A stretch of DNA of 64,000 bases. Origin: a virus. The stretch spans positions 62,001 to 126,000 of IMG/VR virus record IMGVR_UViG_3300046168_000070; one strand, 5' to 3'. Shown here piece by piece: positions 7,546 through 15,322 of the stretch (position 1 is the first letter of the stretch; the number at the start of each line of letters is the position of its first letter). The position numbers and the translations under genes were made by a program. Under the pieces are notes generated by a model. It searched no databases, was not told where the DNA came from, and worked only from the letters and a program-made list of their open reading frames with translations.

Positions 7546-8478
7546 ATGGACAACAATTATTTCGATGGCTTGATCGGGCAAGAGTGCGTTAAGAAGAAAC
7601 TATCTTTTTATTTAGATGCGTTTCACAAAACAAGCGTTTGCCCATTTCTTAATCTAGTTGGTGCAAAAGGTTTAGGTAAGACTGAATTTGCTAAAGCATT
7701 CGCCAAGAATCTGTATAATAGAAACGGAGGCAAGCGTTCGTTCTTAGAATTGAATTGCTCTACAATTAAAAACAATGAGCAATTTTTTGAGCAAATTTTT
7801 CTGCCTTTAGTAGCGGATAATGAGATCACAATTCTTTTTGACGAATGCCATGCTTTGCCGAAAGATTTAACAATGGCATTTTTAACTATTTTCAATACTG
7901 AAACAAATACAAGAAAGCGTTTTGAGTGGAATGAAATGACATTTGAGTTTGACTTCAGAAAGCAAACCTTTATTTTCGCAACAACAGAGAGTGACAAAAT
8001 ATTTCCGCCACTTAAAGATAGATTAACAACAATAGATTTCGATCCGTACTCCCAAGAGGAGATTGGCGAAATTATTAAAATTTGTTGCGGTAATATTTCT
8101 TTCTCTGATGAATGTATAAATGAAGTAGCCTCGACAATTAGAAGTAATGCTAGGAGTGCTGTAATGCGTTCAAGAGAAATCATGTTATATTGCGAATCTA
8201 AAGAGATCGAAAGATTTGAGTCTCATCACTTTAAAGACTTGCGTGACGCTATCGGTATTTTGCCTCTAGGTATTTCTCGGACAGAGAAACAAATTTTGCA
8301 AATATTAAAAGAGTGCGGATCAATTAGCCTCACAGGTCTTTCTGCTAAGTTAGGGTTGAGCAAAACATCTCTGCAAAGAGATCACGAACTTTATTTGCTA
8401 GGTAAAAATCTAATTGAAATTGATGGTAAGCGTAGAATCACTTCAAATGGAATCAAACTTTGTGAGGATTTAGTATGA
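7546..8478 (+). CDS. RuvB-like Holliday-junction AAA+ ATPase, 310 aa
   Basis: Walker A GAKGLGKT (39-46), Walker B ILFDECHA (about 96-103), sensor 1 FATTES, and the PLKDRL arginine-finger segment follow the RuvB order. After the lid comes a C-terminal winged helix (GISLTGLSAKLGLSKTSLQRD in part). Host RuvB is a hexameric motor that drives branch migration with RuvA and RuvC. No RuvA or RuvC is beside it, so it may work with the phage PD-(D/E)XK nuclease or with host proteins. Its stop overlaps the next start (ATGA). Confidence 0.8.
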   Translation: MDNNYFDGLIGQECVKKKLSFYLDAFHKTSVCPFLNLVGAKGLGKTEFAKAFAKNLYNRNGGKRSFLELNCSTIKNNEQFFEQIFLPLVADNEITILFDECHALPKDLTMAFLTIFNTETNTRKRFEWNEMTFEFDFRKQTFIFATTESDKIFPPLKDRLTTIDFDPYSQEEIGEIIKICCGNISFSDECINEVASTIRSNARSAVMRSREIMLYCESKEIERFESHHFKDLRDAIGILPLGISRTEKQILQILKECGSISLTGLSAKLGLSKTSLQRDHELYLLGKNLIEIDGKRRITSNGIKLCEDLV

Positions 8479-8651
8479 CAAGAGACGAACTTTCACATTT
8501 AAGGCAAGAAGTTTATTCTTTATGGTATAACGCAAAAAATCGCTCCGAAGATAAAAAAACTTATGCTCAGATATTAGAATTGATAGATTATACTTTAGAA
8601 TTAAAATCCGCAGTAAAGTCAATCAGAAATCTATACGAAGGATTAGTATGA
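8475..8651 (+). CDS. Hypothetical helical protein, 58 aa
   Basis: Coupled to the RuvB-like gene by an ATGA overlap, and to the following micropeptide by another. All-helical, charged. No family recognised. Confidence 0.6.
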   Translation: MTRDELSHLRQEVYSLWYNAKNRSEDKKTYAQILELIDYTLELKSAVKSIRNLYEGLV

Positions 8652-8719
8652 TAAAAATCATAATTGGGGGCTTGACATTATTGCTTCTTTTGATTATAAT
8701 ATATATTTTATGGGAGTAG
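8648..8719 (+). CDS. Membrane micropeptide, 23 aa
   Basis: A single hydrophobic helix (IIIGGLTLLLLLIIIYIL) with charged ends, reached by an ATGA overlap. Its codons also form the promoter of the next gene, so part of its sequence may simply be promoter DNA read as protein. A very similar case lies at 12748. Confidence 0.45.
   Translation: MIKIIIGGLTLLLLLIIIYILWE
8672..8700 (+). promoter_or_regulatory. Early promoter with short leader, for 8723
   Basis: TTGACA, 17-bp spacer, TATAAT. The ATG at 8723 is 22 bases further on, preceded by GGAG, so this transcript would have a short leader. Lies inside the 23-codon gene. Confidence 0.7.
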
Positions 8720-8722
8720 AAA

Positions 8723-8941
8723 ATGTTCGAATATAAAATAACTTACAAAAGAAGAGGAGATATGCTATCAAATTCTCATTACTACATGGCTTCAGACGCT
8801 AACGAAGCACTAGGTTATCAAATGGAAATGATTGAGCATAAAAATTGGAACATAGATATATTAAAAATAGAAAAATTTTGTAAATATTCTGAAAAATGGA
8901 TAGACGAAAGTGAAATACTAAAAGAAGAAAACAAACAATGA
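8723..8941 (+). CDS. Hypothetical protein, 72 aa
   Basis: Two-strand beta start (YKITYKRRGD), then a helix (SDANEALGYQMEMIEH). The pattern resembles small phage proteins of the 'ADPDEAE' type, also seen at 17367 and 18245. Function unknown. Confidence 0.65.
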   Translation: MFEYKITYKRRGDMLSNSHYYMASDANEALGYQMEMIEHKNWNIDILKIEKFCKYSEKWIDESEILKEENKQ

Positions 8942-9315
8942 AATACTCAAACCTAATCGTAATATTATCATTAATAATGACATTTGGATTTTATAGTCCG
9001 AGCGTTTCCATAAACCCCAAGAATAAATTTCTTGCTAAAGTCGATGTCAAGCCTCAACAGGTAGAAGTTGATCCCTTTTTTGATAAAGAAATTGATCTTA
9101 GTGAGCATCAAGGTCATATACAAATAAACCCTGTCCCTCACCCTTTTAGCATTTCGGGAGAATATGTAGTTTGGGTTAATGGTAAAAGAGTGAATTTAAA
9201 TAGGCAAGAAGTTAAAAATCTTGCCGAATCCTTGAACTTACCACTTACGAAACCTCAAGATACTGCGGAAATTCATTCGGGAATGGGTTGGCAAACTCCA
9301 TTTGCAATTAAATAA
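8938..9315 (+). CDS. Probable exported protein, 125 aa
   Basis: ATGA overlap with the gene before it. The N-terminus (KYSNLIVILSLIMTFGFYS) looks like a signal peptide or anchor; the rest is polar and Pro-rich with EYVVWVNGKRVNL. Likely periplasmic or membrane-attached. No family recognised. Confidence 0.6.
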   Translation: MKYSNLIVILSLIMTFGFYSPSVSINPKNKFLAKVDVKPQQVEVDPFFDKEIDLSEHQGHIQINPVPHPFSISGEYVVWVNGKRVNLNRQEVKNLAESLNLPLTKPQDTAEIHSGMGWQTPFAIK

Positions 9316-9316
9316 T

Positions 9317-9646
9317 ATGTGGAATTATAGAATAATACAATCAAGCGATCAATTATATGGTTTATATGAAACTATATATAACGATGATGGAGAAATATCT
9401 GCTCACGCAGAAGAGCCAGAAGCGATAGGTTCTAGCGTTAAAGACTTATTAGATACTTTAAGATTAATGCTTGACGATGCACAAAAATCATCTTACAATA
9501 TATTAGAAATGGATAAAATAAAATTTGCCTCTTTAATAGATGAAAATGAAAAAGAGGAAGCTATCGAGATAGAAGATTTTACTAAACTTATGGGCTTAGA
9601 CCCAAATAAATATAAAAATAATGATTCAGATAGAGGACTCAAATAA
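9317..9646 (+). CDS. Hypothetical protein, 109 aa
   Basis: Starts MWNYRIIQ; similar starts followed by a YGLYETIYND-type strand pair occur in small phage and bacterial proteins of unknown function. Acidic C-terminal half. Confidence 0.6.
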   Translation: MWNYRIIQSSDQLYGLYETIYNDDGEISAHAEEPEAIGSSVKDLLDTLRLMLDDAQKSSYNILEMDKIKFASLIDENEKEEAIEIEDFTKLMGLDPNKYKNNDSDRGLK

Positions 9647-9821
9647 TGAAAATTACCACATAAATCCAAATAATGTGGTTTATGTTAAAGCAAGAATCGA
9701 TCCTGTTAAGGGGGAAAAGTGGTGGAAAATTACTTTTGTTAATGGTGAGCAATTACATACTCGCAATGAAGCGGGAGTTAATTCCATAGTAAATGCAATT
9801 AAACTCAAAATCAGAGGTTGA
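9621..9821 (+). CDS. Hypothetical protein, 66 aa
   Basis: Overlaps the preceding gene by 26 bases. Beta-rich: NVVYVKARID, KWWKITFVNGEQLHT. No family recognised. Confidence 0.6.
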   Translation: MIQIEDSNNENYHINPNNVVYVKARIDPVKGEKWWKITFVNGEQLHTRNEAGVNSIVNAIKLKIRG

Positions 9822-9930
9822 TTAAAAAGCTAATTAGTAAAAATGTTACATCGACTATAATTTCTCTTTCTAAGAAAAATAAAGTTAGTCCAATAATTAC
9901 ATACAAATTTTTCTCTAACTCGTTGCTCAC
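9811..9930 (-). CDS. Membrane micropeptide, 39 aa, minus strand
   Basis: GTG start sharing a base with the TAG stop of the gene at 9930-10163 (TAGTG). Two hydrophobic stretches (about residues 9-20 and 28-39). Tail-to-tail with the plus-strand gene at 9621, overlapping by 11 bases. With its neighbour it could be a small lysis or membrane unit. Confidence 0.5.
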   Translation of the reverse strand: MSNELEKNLYVIIGLTLFFLEREIIVDVTFLLISFLINL

Positions 9931-10163
9931 TATTGGTTTATTTTCTCAAATATTTTAACTACATCTTGTCTTCTATCTTCTAAAAGTCTGCTAGTTTGAA
10001 CCCATCTTTCAGCATCCCTCGCCCCATTCTTTGCTAAATCGACCTCAATGTCTCTTAATTTGTTAGACATTTTTTCTAATTTCATGCTTTCCCTTTTCAA
10101 AAAGAAAGCGATCACAGATACCATAACTCCCATTGCGATCATCAATATTTCGTTTATTTCCAT
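9930..10163 (-). CDS. Membrane-anchored coiled-coil protein, 77 aa, minus strand
   Basis: Start at the ATG exactly 15 bases after a late-type element. One N-terminal membrane helix (MIAMGVMVSVIAFF) is followed by a long charged helix. The frame is open further upstream to 10226, but that extension would overlap the uvsE promoter. The shape matches spanin or holin-accessory proteins; no diagnostic motif. It forms a two-gene late island inside early genes. Confidence 0.6.
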   Translation of the reverse strand: MEINEILMIAMGVMVSVIAFFLKRESMKLEKMSNKLRDIEVDLAKNGARDAERWVQTSRLLEDRRQDVVKIFEKINQ

Positions 10164-10170
10164 ACTAAGG

Positions 10171-10178
10171 AATACACA
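10171..10178 (-). promoter_or_regulatory. Late-type promoter element for the 10163 minus-strand gene
   Basis: TGTGTATT on the minus strand, 15 bases before the ATG; differs from AGTGTAAT at two places but keeps the exact spacing. Confidence 0.45.
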
Positions 10179-10184
10179 AAAAAC

Positions 10185-10213
10185 TTGACAGGTTAGATCA
10201 TGTCCCTTATAGT
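10185..10213 (+). promoter_or_regulatory. Early promoter, leaderless type, for 10220
   Basis: TTGACA, 17-bp spacer, TATAGT, then 6 bases (TATAAT) to the ATG at 10220. Confidence 0.78.
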
Positions 10214-10219
10214 TATAAT

Positions 10220-11230
10220 ATGTCACAACAAATACTAGGCTTAACTTGCATTAGCGAGCAACTCAAAGAGAAAGACAAAGTTAAATATTCCTTTAGGACT
10301 ATGACTCGCAAAAGATTTAATGACTTGTGTAGTTCTCAAGGCAGGGATGAAGCTATCAATCAATTATCTGAAAGAATTTTGCACAATGTTGTTGTTACTC
10401 AATATATTGTCAATCATTGCCATGCCTCGGACATTAGGCATTATCGTCTTAGCTCTGCTCTTTTCCCTCTCCTTACCGATCAGACTTTGGAAATTTCTAT
10501 GGCAGAATTGCCTCACAAAGCAAGAATCGAAAAAGGGTTAGAGTTTATAGGTTTAATCGCCAAACGCTTTAATATATCAATAGGATCGCATCCCGATCAG
10601 TTTAATGTTCTTGCGTCTCCCGATAGGGATAAAGTTAATCGCACAATAAATGAACTGAATTTTCAAGCAAGAGTTCTCGATATGGTCGGATTACCTCAAG
10701 ACCATACTGCTCCAATGAATATACATATTAATTATTCGCCCAAAGCGGATGAGACGCTAGAAGTTGTTGCTACTAGATTCTTTCGCAATCTTTCTATGTG
10801 CGATAGAGGTGTTTACAATCGAATAACTATTGAGAACGAAGACAAAGGTTTCTTTAATGTAGATAACTGCATTAAATTTAGCGAGTATTTATTTGAAACA
10901 TTCAACGCAAATATTCCTGTTTGTTTTGACAATTTACATCATACTTGCAATCCATCAGAGGAATCATCTATTAAATGGCAAGCCGAGCGTTGTGCATATA
11001 CATGGGTTAATAATGGAGAAGGAGACAATCATTTTATTTCTCCTGTCTTTCATTGGTCAGAGGGTAAACCCGAAAAGCCTCGTTCTCATGCAGACTATGT
11101 CGCATTCGGTAATTTTCCACCACATATTGCTATTGACCCTCAATATCCTGCAATTTTCGAGGTAGAAACAAAGGCAAAGGATAAAGCTATTAAACTCTTA
11201 CAAAAACAAATGGCAGGGGGGTTAAGCTAA
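10220..11230 (+). CDS. uvsE: UV-damage endonuclease, UvsE/UVDE family
   Basis: 336 aa, close to bacterial UvsE. The TIM-barrel landmarks are present: HYRLSSALFPL, the metal-binding GSHPDQF, the MNIHINYSPK strand, ITIENEDKGF, CFDNLHHTCNP and a C-terminal PHIAIDPQYPAIFEVE with lysine-rich end. UvsE nicks DNA 5' of UV photoproducts and other distortions, starting repair without photolyase. A phage copy would protect virion DNA after entry in sunlit water. Expressed from its own leaderless promoter. Confidence 0.92.
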   Translation: MSQQILGLTCISEQLKEKDKVKYSFRTMTRKRFNDLCSSQGRDEAINQLSERILHNVVVTQYIVNHCHASDIRHYRLSSALFPLLTDQTLEISMAELPHKARIEKGLEFIGLIAKRFNISIGSHPDQFNVLASPDRDKVNRTINELNFQARVLDMVGLPQDHTAPMNIHINYSPKADETLEVVATRFFRNLSMCDRGVYNRITIENEDKGFFNVDNCIKFSEYLFETFNANIPVCFDNLHHTCNPSEESSIKWQAERCAYTWVNNGEGDNHFISPVFHWSEGKPEKPRSHADYVAFGNFPPHIAIDPQYPAIFEVETKAKDKAIKLLQKQMAGGLS

Positions 11231-11239
11231 AATCTTGTC

Positions 11240-11947
11240 ATGCCTTGTGATTGTAAAAAATGTCTCGATTGTGGAGAATTAAAATCCTTAGATCAATTCA
11301 CTAAAGATTCTTCTAAAAAAGATGGCAAAAATATTTATTGCATTCCTTGTAGAAACAAAAGGACTGCAAAATGGAAAGCTGAAACTAACTACAATGAAGA
11401 ACGATTAATTAAAAGCATATCAAAGCAATATCGTAAAAAATACTTACGAATTATTAACGAAAACTTGACGCACTTTTTTTATTTAAAACAATACCTTGAT
11501 TTATTTTTTTTTATCTTGCTTTGTGTTTTAAAAAATCATAATGATGTAATTAATAAAAGACGCAGAACTCAAAGAGTCTACAATAAAGAAAAAAGAAGAC
11601 CAATCGATCCTGCTTTAAAAGCTCACCATGAGCAGTTAAGAAGGTGTAGGAAAAAATCCGCCATTTTACTATCTTCTGATAATTTAATAATCAAACAAAT
11701 AATCAATAATAGAATTGCCCTTGATAGTTATGGAGAAACTAAATGGTCTGTCGATCATTTAATACCGATCTCGAAGGGCGGCTCACATCATCAAGATAAT
11801 TTACAAATCATCAAACTTTCTGAAAACATAGCAAAAAATAATCATAGTTATGAGCGATACGCCTATATAAAAACTCGTTGGGCTATAAATAAAGAGTCTT
11901 TTAAAAATCCGTTGTCTCCTTATTTTAAAATAACCCTTGACAAATAA
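11240..11947 (+). CDS. HNH endonuclease with N-terminal zinc cluster, 235 aa
   Basis: N-terminal CxxC pairs (CDCKKCLDCGELK and YCIPCRN) form a zinc ribbon seen in many phage HNH proteins. The C-terminal HNH core is WSVDHLIPISKGGSHHQDNLQ followed by NIAKNNH. Such enzymes cut DNA and are often homing endonucleases. A hydrophobic insert around residues 72-100 (LFFFILLCVL) is odd for a soluble nuclease and may reflect sequence change. The last codons (LDK) hold the next promoter. Confidence 0.8.
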   Translation: MPCDCKKCLDCGELKSLDQFTKDSSKKDGKNIYCIPCRNKRTAKWKAETNYNEERLIKSISKQYRKKYLRIINENLTHFFYLKQYLDLFFFILLCVLKNHNDVINKRRRTQRVYNKEKRRPIDPALKAHHEQLRRCRKKSAILLSSDNLIIKQIINNRIALDSYGETKWSVDHLIPISKGGSHHQDNLQIIKLSENIAKNNHSYERYAYIKTRWAINKESFKNPLSPYFKITLDK

Positions 11948-11965
11948 TAAAAAACCTACATAATT
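11937..11965 (+). promoter_or_regulatory. Early promoter, leaderless type, for 11973
   Basis: TTGACA, 17-bp spacer, ATAATT, then 7 bases to the ATG at 11973; inside the HNH gene's 3' end. Confidence 0.7.
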
Positions 11966-11972
11966 AAATACT

Positions 11973-12209
11973 ATGAATAGATTTGAATTAGAAGATGCAA
12001 TGAGTGATGTTCACCAAGTAGGTGAAGATATAGAAACAATGATATATGCGATTGGAGATTCTCCAATCAAACATACCGAAGACCAATTATTAAATATGCT
12101 TATCGGCATAAAACAACTGCATGAGACTCGTTATCAAAAAATGTGGAATGTCTTTGAGCAGTTAATTAAAAAAGGAATTATATCAAATAAAGAAGGAGAC
12201 ATAGAATAA
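11973..12209 (+). CDS. Hypothetical helical protein, 78 aa
   Basis: Acidic, helical. Its TAA shares the A with the next ATG (TAATG). No family recognised. Confidence 0.65.
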   Translation: MNRFELEDAMSDVHQVGEDIETMIYAIGDSPIKHTEDQLLNMLIGIKQLHETRYQKMWNVFEQLIKKGIISNKEGDIE

Positions 12210-12595
12210 TGATCGAAGTAGGAAAACTTTGGAGAGTTGACGAAAAAGTTGCGTTAGAAATAATTGATTTAGCGATAACTCATATTAAAAAAGTTGAGCT
12301 TAATCCCGAAGTCGAAACTGAAGGTGACAATTTTGACTATTGGAATAGTTACAAGCTAGAAGATGGCACTTTTGTAGATTACAATATCCATTGTGGTGAA
12401 GACATAGGGAGAATAAATGCTGAAACAGGTGAGTTTGAGTATTCTGATCCTAGTGAATGGTCATGGGATGTCGCTTGTTATGCAGTTGATCCGCCAAATA
12501 AAGATAATCCTTATCATCAAATTGATACAGATAGGGAACATTATTTATTTAATTATAATAAAGATGGAAATGGAGAAATTGTATATGAACATTGA
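12209..12595 (+). CDS. Hypothetical acidic protein, 128 aa
   Basis: Coupled to the gene before it. Very acidic with aromatic clusters (NFDYWNSYKLEDGTFVDYNI). No family recognised. Confidence 0.65.
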   Translation: MIEVGKLWRVDEKVALEIIDLAITHIKKVELNPEVETEGDNFDYWNSYKLEDGTFVDYNIHCGEDIGRINAETGEFEYSDPSEWSWDVACYAVDPPNKDNPYHQIDTDREHYLFNYNKDGNGEIVYEH

Positions 12596-12746
12596 GTCTC
12601 AAATATTGAAAGGCATTGAAAATTTTTTAAAAGAAAATGGTTATGAAACATCATTCTCTCCAAACTTGCAATCAAAACAAACTCAAATAGAGCTTGCTAG
12701 GGCAATCAAAAAAGAAATGAATTTTTATTTAAAAGGTAAAAGCTAA
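12585..12746 (+). CDS. Hypothetical protein, 53 aa
   Basis: Starts at the ATG overlapping the preceding gene's end by 11 bases. Helical: MNIESQILKGIENFLKENGY at the N-terminus. No family recognised. Confidence 0.6.
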   Translation: MNIESQILKGIENFLKENGYETSFSPNLQSKQTQIELARAIKKEMNFYLKGKS

Positions 12747-12747
12747 T

Positions 12748-12825
12748 ATGTATAATTGGATATTTTTATTTGAATTATTTTTTATAATAGGGTTGACAAT
12801 ATTAATAATTATAGCTAGTCTTTAA
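12748..12825 (+). CDS. Membrane micropeptide, 25 aa
   Basis: One base after the preceding stop. Nearly all hydrophobic (IFLFELFFIIGLTILIIIAS). Its GLT codons contain the TTGACA of the next promoter, as in the peptide at 8648. Confidence 0.4.
   Translation: MYNWIFLFELFFIIGLTILIIIASL
12793..12821 (+). promoter_or_regulatory. Early promoter, leaderless type, for 12828
   Basis: TTGACA, 17-bp spacer, TAGTCT, then 6 bases to the ATG at 12828; inside the micropeptide gene. Confidence 0.68.
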
Positions 12826-12827
12826 GT

Positions 12828-13037
12828 ATGAGCGGAGAAGGTTTATCAGTTAGTTTTAGAAGAACATCCTTTACGGATAAGTCTAATGCAGAACTCCTTG
12901 AGGAGTTTCAAAAGATCATCTACAATAGTAGAGTTATGAGGCACATGAAATGGTATGGCAAACTTAATAGTGTTGACATACTAGAGCATGGTGACGACAA
13001 CCCGACCAAAATTTCAACAAGAATATGTTGCAATTAA
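12828..13037 (+). CDS. Hypothetical protein, 69 aa
   Basis: Start set by the promoter. SVSFRRTSFTDKSNAELLEEF looks like a strand plus helix. It overlaps the next gene by 50 bases in another frame, which is long for this genome; a frameshift joining the two is possible but not at a slippery site. Confidence 0.5.
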   Translation: MSGEGLSVSFRRTSFTDKSNAELLEEFQKIIYNSRVMRHMKWYGKLNSVDILEHGDDNPTKISTRICCN

Positions 13038-13416
13038 AGACACTTTTCAATTTGAGATTAGTGTTTATGAGTCTTGGTACGAAGATGCTGATCTTTATGA
13101 GTCGTATGAAGTAGAAGATAGTTTTGTGTCTCTTGCTTTTAAGTTCGCCAAAGATAACAACTTGATGTATTTTTCCCAAGGTTTTCCTGCGGAATGGATA
13201 GAGACAGAAACTGCTGATGGAGAAAGATGTTGGAATCATTATAATGTAAAACCCGATGATAAAAACATTGACAAGATATGCAAGATATGGCATGATTATA
13301 GTATGAATATGGTTAAAGCAGGACAATGTGGTCAAACTGACGAAATGAAAAGTCATTATTGGAAATCAGCAAGAGATCAAATAAAAGAATTAATGGAATA
13401 TGAATATGCAAAATAG
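12988..13416 (+). CDS. Hypothetical protein, 142 aa
   Basis: Acidic, aromatic-rich (FQFEISVYESWYEDADLYESY), then KFAKDNNLMYFSQGFPAEW. No family recognised. The true N-terminus is uncertain because of the long overlap with the preceding gene. Confidence 0.6.
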   Translation: MVTTTRPKFQQEYVAIKDTFQFEISVYESWYEDADLYESYEVEDSFVSLAFKFAKDNNLMYFSQGFPAEWIETETADGERCWNHYNVKPDDKNIDKICKIWHDYSMNMVKAGQCGQTDEMKSHYWKSARDQIKELMEYEYAK

Positions 13417-13771
13417 ATCAGATAATTATTTAACAGAGCAATACAATCGAAATCGTCCACCATCAGAACATATCTCAAATGTGGATCAAATATCAAACGC
13501 TTACTCGCAAAGTTGGTTGACAATCAGACGAGAAGATAATACGGACGATTGGTCTGCTCCGATTATGTGGTTAGATGACGAATCGGAATATGATCTTTTT
13601 GCATTTAATGACCTAAATATAGATTGGGTGGAAGAAATGGATAAAGAGGGTGCTCCAATTATAGATGGCGATCATTTAGGCAGAGATATTTGCATTGAAG
13701 TAACCTGCCCATCCAAGGGTTGGAATAAAAGAAGGGCAATAGGATACAACATAGATTTTGATTGGAACTAA
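13400..13771 (+). CDS. Hypothetical acidic protein, 123 aa
   Basis: Overlaps the preceding gene by 17 bases and ends in TAATG with the next. Acidic, Trp-rich. No family recognised. Confidence 0.6.
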   Translation: MNMQNRSDNYLTEQYNRNRPPSEHISNVDQISNAYSQSWLTIRREDNTDDWSAPIMWLDDESEYDLFAFNDLNIDWVEEMDKEGAPIIDGDHLGRDICIEVTCPSKGWNKRRAIGYNIDFDWN

Positions 13772-13914
13772 TGAAGAAAAAATCAAGCGGAAATGGCAAA
13801 GGCGATTCGCCTAGAAACAATGCTTCAAAAAAATTTAGAGATAACTATTCTGAAATAAATTGGAGAAAAGTTCGCAAGGCTAAAAAACTTCTTGACAAAA
13901 ACAAGAATAAATAA
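13771..13914 (+). CDS. Small basic protein, 47 aa
   Basis: Start overlaps the stop of the gene before. Lys-rich (MKKKSSGNGKGDSPRNNASK and a basic C-terminus), so likely nucleic-acid associated. The last codons (LDKNKNK) double as the next promoter. Confidence 0.55.
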   Translation: MKKKSSGNGKGDSPRNNASKKFRDNYSEINWRKVRKAKKLLDKNKNK

Positions 13915-13920
13915 TATCAT
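13892..13920 (+). promoter_or_regulatory. Early promoter, leaderless type, for 13928
   Basis: TTGACA, 17-bp spacer, TATCAT, then 7 bases to the ATG at 13928. Confidence 0.7.
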
Positions 13921-13927
13921 TATATAC

Positions 13928-14104
13928 ATGATAGAAGATAATACAAAAATTAGTAAACACATTCTCATTAATACTTTAGCAAAACCGCCTTATGCTTATT
14001 TAGGTCATGCTGATCTATCCAAATTTGAAGCGAACACAAAGAATCGTGCATTTAAGATGAATAGAGTTAATAAAAAATATATATTAGAGGAAGATTGGAA
14101 ATGA
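13928..14104 (+). CDS. Hypothetical protein, 58 aa
   Basis: Start set by the promoter. Helical with a basic C-terminus. No family recognised. Confidence 0.55.
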   Translation: MIEDNTKISKHILINTLAKPPYAYLGHADLSKFEANTKNRAFKMNRVNKKYILEEDWK

Positions 14105-14457
14105 AAATACAAGTAACTAACTACGGGAAAACATATACCATTGAATCTGATGAAGACCATGATGTTGAGAGTGTCGCAGATATGTTCAAGAGCTTGCTTG
14201 TAAGTATGGGATACCATCCATGCAATGTAGACGCATTATTTAATACAGAGTATAAATGGTTTACTGAAGAAGAATTAGAGCAGAATCTGCAAGGTCATCA
14301 AAGTGGCTCAAATGCGATAGTGAACAAATGGCACAACGAATGTTTGCATGAATCTAAAGAGTCTTTTTCAGAAAGAAAAAAGAGGGTAGAGGAATGGCAA
14401 AATAATCTTTATCGTCCCGAAGATGATGATTTCGATGAATACGATATGTTTAAATAG
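14101..14457 (+). CDS. Hypothetical acidic protein, 118 aa
   Basis: ATGA overlap with the gene before. MKIQVTNYGKTYTIESDEDHD suggests a beta hairpin start, then helices and a very acidic tail. No family recognised. Confidence 0.6.
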   Translation: MKIQVTNYGKTYTIESDEDHDVESVADMFKSLLVSMGYHPCNVDALFNTEYKWFTEEELEQNLQGHQSGSNAIVNKWHNECLHESKESFSERKKRVEEWQNNLYRPEDDDFDEYDMFK

Positions 14458-14459
14458 AT

Positions 14460-14750
14460 ATGACAGAATACGAGATAGAATTAAAAGAAACTCCCGAAGG
14501 TGAATTATTTTTTCGCATACCCGATGATGCTCTTGGTCGATTAGGTTGGGAAGAAGGTGATGAGTTAAAGTTTGAAGAAAGGGATGGTGCAGTTCTGATT
14601 CGCAAAATTAAATACGAAAGCGTTGAGCTAGAATTTGACGATGAAGAACTTCTTAAATATATGAAGTTTGCACATGAATCGGGGATTACATTTAATCAAC
14701 TTTGCGAAGACGCAATTAGATCAAAATTAGATGAAATTAATTCTGAGTAA
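14460..14750 (+). CDS. SpoVT/AbrB-like DNA-binding protein, 96 aa
   Basis: Residues about 15-50 (FFRIPDDALGRLGWEEGDEL ... GAVLIRKI) have the swapped-hairpin AbrB/MazE pattern: (K/R)IP..(L/V)...LGW..GD.L.......G.(V/L).(I/L). This fold dimerises and binds DNA, as in transition-state regulators and antitoxins. The C-terminal acidic helix could bind a partner, but no toxin gene is evident next to it. Unusually acidic for a DNA-binder. Confidence 0.65.
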   Translation: MTEYEIELKETPEGELFFRIPDDALGRLGWEEGDELKFEERDGAVLIRKIKYESVELEFDDEELLKYMKFAHESGITFNQLCEDAIRSKLDEINSE

Positions 14751-14958
14751 ATTTTTATATTATTGTGGAGATTTGGTTAGTCGGCTTTTGTATTTTAATT
14801 GTCTTAGTTGGTTGTATCCATTTTATAACAAAATAATGTTGCTAAGTTCTAAGCTAGATAAAGAAGGCGAGGTATGGAAATATCATGCCCCAAAATTATC
14901 TGATGAACAATTAAAAGAATTAACTAAAGAAGTTAAAAAAAGAAAACTACATGAATAA
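14731..14958 (+). CDS. Membrane-associated small protein, 75 aa
   Basis: Overlaps the AbrB-like gene by 20 bases. Hydrophobic first half (LYYCGDLVSRLLYFNCLSWL), charged helical second half (LSDEQLKELTKEVKKRKL). Overlaps thyX by 8 bases. Confidence 0.5.
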   Translation: MKLILSKFLYYCGDLVSRLLYFNCLSWLYPFYNKIMLLSSKLDKEGEVWKYHAPKLSDEQLKELTKEVKKRKLHE

Positions 14959-15322
14959 TGAAGTGGAATTATTAGGTCACTATGGTAGTGATGAAATTAT
15001 TGCCTGTTCAGCGTGGACAAGCACAAGCAGGAATTTAACTGAAGAAAAAAAACAACGCATTCCCAAGCTTATTAATATGCTTTGGAGTAATGGTCACGAA
15101 ACTCCCTTTGAAAAAGGTGTTGTTCATTTTTTAGTCGATACAGAAATTGCTAGTCATATACATTTACTGAAGCATAGAATTGCTTCGATTAATGCAGAGT
15201 CAGCAAGGTATAAAGAATTAAAAGAGGATAAAATATTTATCCCCGATGATTTCCCAAATAAATGGAAACAAAAATTAATTGATTATAGTGATGAAGGTAA
15301 TAACTTATATCATTCATGCTAG
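14951..15322 (+). CDS. thyX: Flavin-dependent thymidylate synthase ThyX, N-terminal part
   Basis: 123 aa. Carries HETPFEKGVVHFLV and the ThyX signature KHRIASINAESARY (74-87; family form RHRxxSxNxxSxRY). ThyX makes dTMP from dUMP using FAD, NADPH and methylene-tetrahydrofolate, and acts as a tetramer. The frame stops at TAG 15320, just where the C-terminal half continues in the -1 frame from 15316. Either the halves are made separately by termination-reinitiation (ATG inside the stop region), or the gene is broken by one missing base. Confidence 0.85.
   Translation: MNNEVELLGHYGSDEIIACSAWTSTSRNLTEEKKQRIPKLINMLWSNGHETPFEKGVVHFLVDTEIASHIHLLKHRIASINAESARYKELKEDKIFIPDDFPNKWKQKLIDYSDEGNNLYHSC

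Noticed and set aside
7623-8183. Minus-strand ORF of 186 codons under the RuvB-like gene
   Set aside because: It is the antisense of a clear AAA+ gene and has no promoter or family motif.
12828-13416. Frameshift joining the 12828 and 12988 ORFs
   Set aside because: Would need a +1 shift without a known slippery site, and the second ORF has a reasonable ATG of its own.
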